Shown here: positions 60,152 through 64,000 of the stretch, in pieces
Layout: each line of letters opens with the position of its first letter
Position numbering within the stretch: the stretch's first letter is position 1
Origin: Emergomyces orientalis
Taxonomy: Eukaryota > Ascomycota > Eurotiomycetes > Onygenales > Ajellomycetaceae
Direction of reading: 5' to 3'
DNA: 64,000 nucleotides
Assembly: GCA_002110485.1 (NCBI GenBank)
Contig: MOWL01000067.1
Coordinates: 372,001-436,000 of the forward strand
Position numbers and translations under genes: made by a program
The notes under the pieces: generated by a model
Seen by the model: the letters and a program-made list of their open reading frames with translations, nothing else
Told to the model about the DNA's origin: nothing
Database searches by the model: none

Positions 60152-60539
60152 TTGCATTGCAACTGTAGACGCGAATAAAACCTCTCGATGCAAGAAATTT
60201 CTATTCTCAGCCATTCCGGCAAAAGGGCATCGACCGCTATTTCCCCATGACCCTGGGGAGGAGCAGTCTGTCGATGAGGTGCTCTAGATAAATTTTGGGG
60301 GCTTCCCTGGCTTCGTCTATCATAATAGGGTCTTGGAAAAGTTATCATCCTGCGTTCTAACCAACACTAACAGTTCTACCATTTCAAAATCCATACATAC
60401 ATTAGATAGATACTCCATGCTCAAGACCCATAAATTCCATATATTTCATATCGTTGTATCAGTAGCTAATTAACGGTATGGTTTGTGGTATGTCTCCTCC
60501 ACCATAACCCGCTGGTTCTTCTTGTCACATCTCCCTTTA
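60152..60539. other. Intergenic
   Basis: This follows the LtrA stop and must hold its polyadenylation site. No feature is recognised. Confidence 0.5.
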
Positions 60540-61188
60540 TCAGCTGAAATGCGCTGGGCAGCGGAGGCAGTTGACATTCAAATGCATTATCTCGTTAGTA
60601 TCGGTAACTTTACGGGGGGTACCTGCAATAATGAAGCCCAGGCTTAAATCATCCCCCAACGAAAAGAATCCACATGTTGAAATGATAGGGCCAGCTGAGA
60701 CTCTCCCGATTTGCGGTATCATCCCCCAGGCCATTCGTCTTACCGCCAGATGAACGAGATTCATTCGCTCGCCACAGCGAAAATCTAAAACCCCCTGAAT
60801 CCTGTGATGCAATGCGAGGAAAAGTCAGGTGTCAACATGAAAACGGTTGACATTTCAATTCTCCAATAATGAGTCAAAACACTGTCATCCACTTTTTGAA
60901 GCTTGTGCCAACGAATCACTGTTTTATTCTCATCAGTGCCCCACTCTGATCAGGAATGAGTGATTCACGCGTACGTTTGGGGCAGATTTCGATCTTTGAG
61001 AACAAACCACCCCATGTTGTGATGATCCCAGCGGCGGCGCCCTGACTCTTAGAGAAGGGTATTCTATCACACGCAAAAATTATATCCCATTTATTGCCTT
61101 GGATGGGTGTGGCTCCTGGTGCGTGGTTTAGGCGTAAGGTGGGTAGGGACGACAACGGCGGGCGTAAAGCCCTGGCGCAAGAAGTCAT
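60540..61188 (-). CDS. Hypothetical protein, uncertain two-part model
   Basis: Two - strand frames have coding-like composition. The first runs from the ATG at 61188 to a stop at 60916 and includes NKWDIIFACDRIPF and an Ala/Gly-rich GIITTWGGLF stretch. The second runs from a CACAG acceptor-like site near 60797 to 60540 and has a Cys-spaced pattern (FRCGER, CGFF, CLRC). I could not find a donor in the phase needed to join them, so the model is incomplete. No family is recognised and there is no clear signal peptide. A decayed gene is equally possible. Confidence 0.3.
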
Positions 61189-61604
61189 GCCCAGATGTTG
61201 CACTGCCCTTCCATTTCTCGCAGCGGCAAATGGATCTGAATGTATACGGAGGCTCCTAGAAGTGTATGTTAGGGGTGTATTGGATGCTGTTTGATATGTC
61301 AATGTATTCTCTACTTATGCCGGTTGCCATGCCGGTTGCCATGCCTAAAATGCTCAATTTTGCTTCTGTACCGAAATTTCCACCGGAATTAGTTTTTGTA
61401 CCTTTCAATAGAACGGGTAATATGGAATCTGTTTCATGGACGGTAGTTAAGAATGAGGTTTAATTAAGGTTGGTTGGGTAATTTTTACAGGCTTGTTTTT
61501 GTTGACATACTCCCGCTCGTTTTCGGGGTATAACCCCACATATATATATATATATATATTTGAACTTGTTTAGAACTCCATGTAAACACTTCCACAAGAT
61601 CAAA

Positions 61605-62126
61605 ATGCTCCACTCCCAAAAGGAACCTGTCTTGCCCAACATTCAAAAAGACGAGAGCAAAGTCATTCAAATGAAAAGTTTATTGGTATATTTTCTCTTT
61701 TCTTCGTCAATGCGTGCACCCTTATCTCGGCGTATATGCTGGAAATATGACCACAACAAGGCCCTCCGGCCTTTTCCCGAGAATCCGAATCTGCTTTGGT
61801 TAATGATTGTGCATACGTATTTATTCCGTTTCATACATTATTGGAAGGATAAAGGATTTGTTAGAGAGGATTTCTTTCCTTCATCAAATCTTTCGCATTT
61901 GTTTCCACCCGTTAGCTTGCACACAAAACTGGTTGAGGGGGGTGGCCCTATCCATTTATCAAAGCCACAGCAGCTAGGGGATTGGATATCACGCAGGACA
62001 ATTGGCAGACGAATTTTCCGCAGCATTTTAGTCAGGTTAAAGAATGATCTGCTACACATCACTATGCCACGATATCTGTTTGATATACTCCGGATGAACA
62101 GTCTAAAAGGGTATGTCCAGCGTTGA
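61605..62126 (+). CDS. Hypothetical frame, weak support
   Basis: An ATG at 61605 opens 173 codons with mixed composition, including RICWKYDHNKALRPFPENP and several Trp residues. Further short frames continue to 63175 in other phases, and I could not join them with defensible splice sites. No domain is recognised. The opposite strand also has coding-like stretches over the same interval, so even the strand is unsure. Confidence 0.25.
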   Translation: MLHSQKEPVLPNIQKDESKVIQMKSLLVYFLFSSSMRAPLSRRICWKYDHNKALRPFPENPNLLWLMIVHTYLFRFIHYWKDKGFVREDFFPSSNLSHLFPPVSLHTKLVEGGGPIHLSKPQQLGDWISRRTIGRRIFRSILVRLKNDLLHITMPRYLFDILRMNSLKGYVQR

Positions 62127-63703
62127 TCACAGGGCGTACAAACCCACCACGATGACGATGCAGTTGCTCAATGAAAACAGGCACAAGCACTTGTCAACAA
62201 TCTATATCCCAAAATGGCATAAGTTATATCCTCGAAAGGGGATTGTATGTGGTGATTTGGATGTTGACCAAACGTGGAAGAAGGCTCTTAGCACCTTTGC
62301 CCTTTCAGAATACTGCTGGGCGAGATCATGAAAACCACCAGTCCTCCGGGGAAGAAAAACGACACAGAACAGCGACTCGCCCTCGAGCATGGATTCCGCA
62401 TAAAAAGTCGTTCTAACAGTTCCTCTAATAATTGTGCACTCCTACACCCTGCTTACTCTCTCAGGGCTCTGTCAACAAATTGGGCCAACAGCCAAAAGGC
62501 CACCATGCTTTGCTCCTCACACCGGGGAACATGGGTACAGTGCCCGAACCTGGTTATTGGGACACGCTAAAAACACGGACCGGACGTCCCTTCGCCTACT
62601 GATGCGGATCGGAGGGGTGCTTTCGCTCTGCCACCCTCGGCTAAACAGCGGAGTCATGAGGACGAGAGTGGAGAAGATAGGGATTCGTTATTTGTTTCGG
62701 GGATTTCAGCCTGAATACAGTTCGTACCGGAGGAGCGATGACTGAGACGAGTGCTGTTAGTCCTCCGTATTGTCTTGATGGTCCGTTTCTGCGACGCGTA
62801 ATTTTCCCTCTAACCCACTATAGACATACTCGCGGGGCCATTTGGACACCGTTCGGATTCTGGTGTCGAGAAATGTATCATTGTATTAGTGAAAAGCTAT
62901 GGAGATCAAGTATGAAATCGTTGACGGCGCAGCCGTTACATAGAAAAGCCCTCTGTTCCTGTAGCTGTAGTTCTTCAGGCGAAGTCCCTCTGGCGGCTAG
63001 CTCTCATTACTGGTGCAACATGAATGCAACGAACATCCTTCACTTTGGAGACCCTAATTGGAACGGGTTCATGCCGCGAATCGGCTGGGAAACTGGCAAT
63101 CTCGCAAGTAGTCTCGCAGATGAATACCGAACTGAGTATAAACTTCATTGCTGGCTGCTTGTACTCGGTATGTAAGTAATGAATGCAAAAGAGAACAATA
63201 CATACAAGGAATGATACTCCATACACATACGCTTGAATTAACATACATACATACATACCAAACATACAGTACGCTATGTAAGATACATGAGGGGTAAAAT
63301 AGAGATTGAAAAGATACGGAGCTAGGGATACAGAAAACGAATATAACAGTAGTTGACACAAGGCAGGAGTGAGCAAATAATGATGTGATCTGTTAGAAGC
63401 TTTTTTTGGAGGAGCTGGACCGATCAATTGCAGGGCTTTCAACTTTCCCCCTTTTTCCATCCCACGGCTGTAAGGAACCCCACCCAATAGCTCATAAATG
63501 CGTAAGAAATAGCATCACAGGGTGGTGGGGCTAGCACGCGCGGAAGCCGGGAAAACCGCTCTAAAAGCGACGGCGCACTCCAAGTCCAGGGCAGCGGACA
63601 GTGACTAGCTCCTTGGATTATTCGCCCCCCCCACGGATCGCGGCTGACCCTGGCTGCCGTTTTGGCGGTGGGACGATGGATGCCGTGAGGTTCGTCTGGC
63701 AGA
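62127..63703. other. Unresolved region with scattered short frames
   Basis: Frames of 60-145 codons occur mostly on the + strand to 63175, with no recognisable family. A CATA tandem array is at about 63241-63260. The stretch at 63530-63700 is GC-rich. Confidence 0.4.
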
Positions 63704-64000
63704 CTAGGTCGGAGCTGGTAGCCTGCTCGACATGGTGGATTTGCCAGTTTTCCTGCAGAACAATTCTTCGGAAGGGATCCAAGAACTTTTTATGGTAGGG
63801 TATTTTGCGGGCCGTCGAAGGGATGATTCTGATCTCAACCACTGCATCAAATAATCTTCATGAAAAGAAATATAGTATGGAGGCATCCACGACTCCAACA
63901 TCAGACCGTTGAGGGTATCCCGATCATCATGCCTGATGATACGGAGTACATAGCTGCGATACCGTTGCCTCCGCTCCGCAACTTGGCGCATATCTATCAC
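63704..64000 (-). CDS. Partial gene entering from the right edge, uncertain
   Basis: The - strand frame is open from the window edge. Its first 50 codons have protein-like composition (QVAERRQRYRSYVLRIIRHD, later SWMPPYYISFHEDYL). After about 63840 the composition changes and an intron donor may fall there. No domain can be named. A TACGGAGTA motif (63940-63948) lies inside the frame, which is unusual for this otherwise intergenic motif and lowers confidence. Confidence 0.3.
   Translation of the reverse strand: MIDMRQVAERRQRYRSYVLRIIRHDDRDTLNGLMLESWMPPYYISFHEDYLMQWLRSESSLRRPAKYPTIKSSWIPSEELFCRKTGKSTMSSRLPAPT

Overview
The window is fungal nuclear DNA. Genes are broken by short GT..AG introns of about 55 to 165 nt (two longer ones occur). 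Several recognised proteins are fungal, such as Con-13-like, Rsm1, CHY zinc finger, DUF1752/DUF3295 and fungal LtrA. Intergenic DNA carries the 9-mer TACGGAGTA and the palindrome TACCTAGGTA, which I associate with Eurotiomycetes (Aspergillus relatives and Onygenales). A filamentous ascomycete is secure. Onygenales is an inference, supported mainly by the near-total CpG loss in the LINE copies at the left end.

Layout. 1-5000 is a retrotransposon graveyard. It holds the 3' part of a LINE on the + strand, abutting a 5'-complete but 3'-truncated LINE on the - strand, then an older reverse-transcriptase relic on the - strand. 7568-9384 (+) is a secreted Con-13-like protein made of two homologous halves, of which only the second keeps HExxH. 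10234-17105 (-) holds three nuclear housekeeping genes in a row: the Nse2/Mms21 SUMO ligase, the Abd1 mRNA cap methyltransferase with a long N-terminal extension, and an Rsm1/C3HC zinc-finger protein. 18307-18489 (+) is a 60-residue cysteine-rich secreted peptide. 19347-23487 (-) is an 11-exon CCCH plus CHY zinc-finger protein that I assembled exon by exon. 23.5-37.6 kb has no gene I can support; it holds homopolymers, microsatellites and a possible tRNA-derived SINE. 37627-39535 (-) is a DUF1752/DUF3295 regulator-like protein. 39.5-48.6 kb is again gene-poor.

48.66-50.8 kb is a nest of LTR elements: a small element with two direct repeats and one open gag, a second LTR, and a protease fragment in the opposite orientation. 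52166-54267 (-) has two neighbouring genes related to nucleotidyltransferases; the first carries the D-x-D...D catalytic set and appears frameshifted near its 3' end. 58123-60151 (+) is a membrane protein of the LtrA family. 60.5-64 kb holds only weak gene candidates, one of which runs off the right edge.

Exon structures were built by hand: donor and acceptor phases agree and total lengths are divisible by three for every multi-exon model. No alignment or database search was run, so family names rest on motif recognition. The genes do not form one pathway. The most unusual items are the duplicated Con-13-like protein, the nucleotidyltransferase pair, the cysteine-rich peptide, and the CpG-erased LINE block beside the intact gag.
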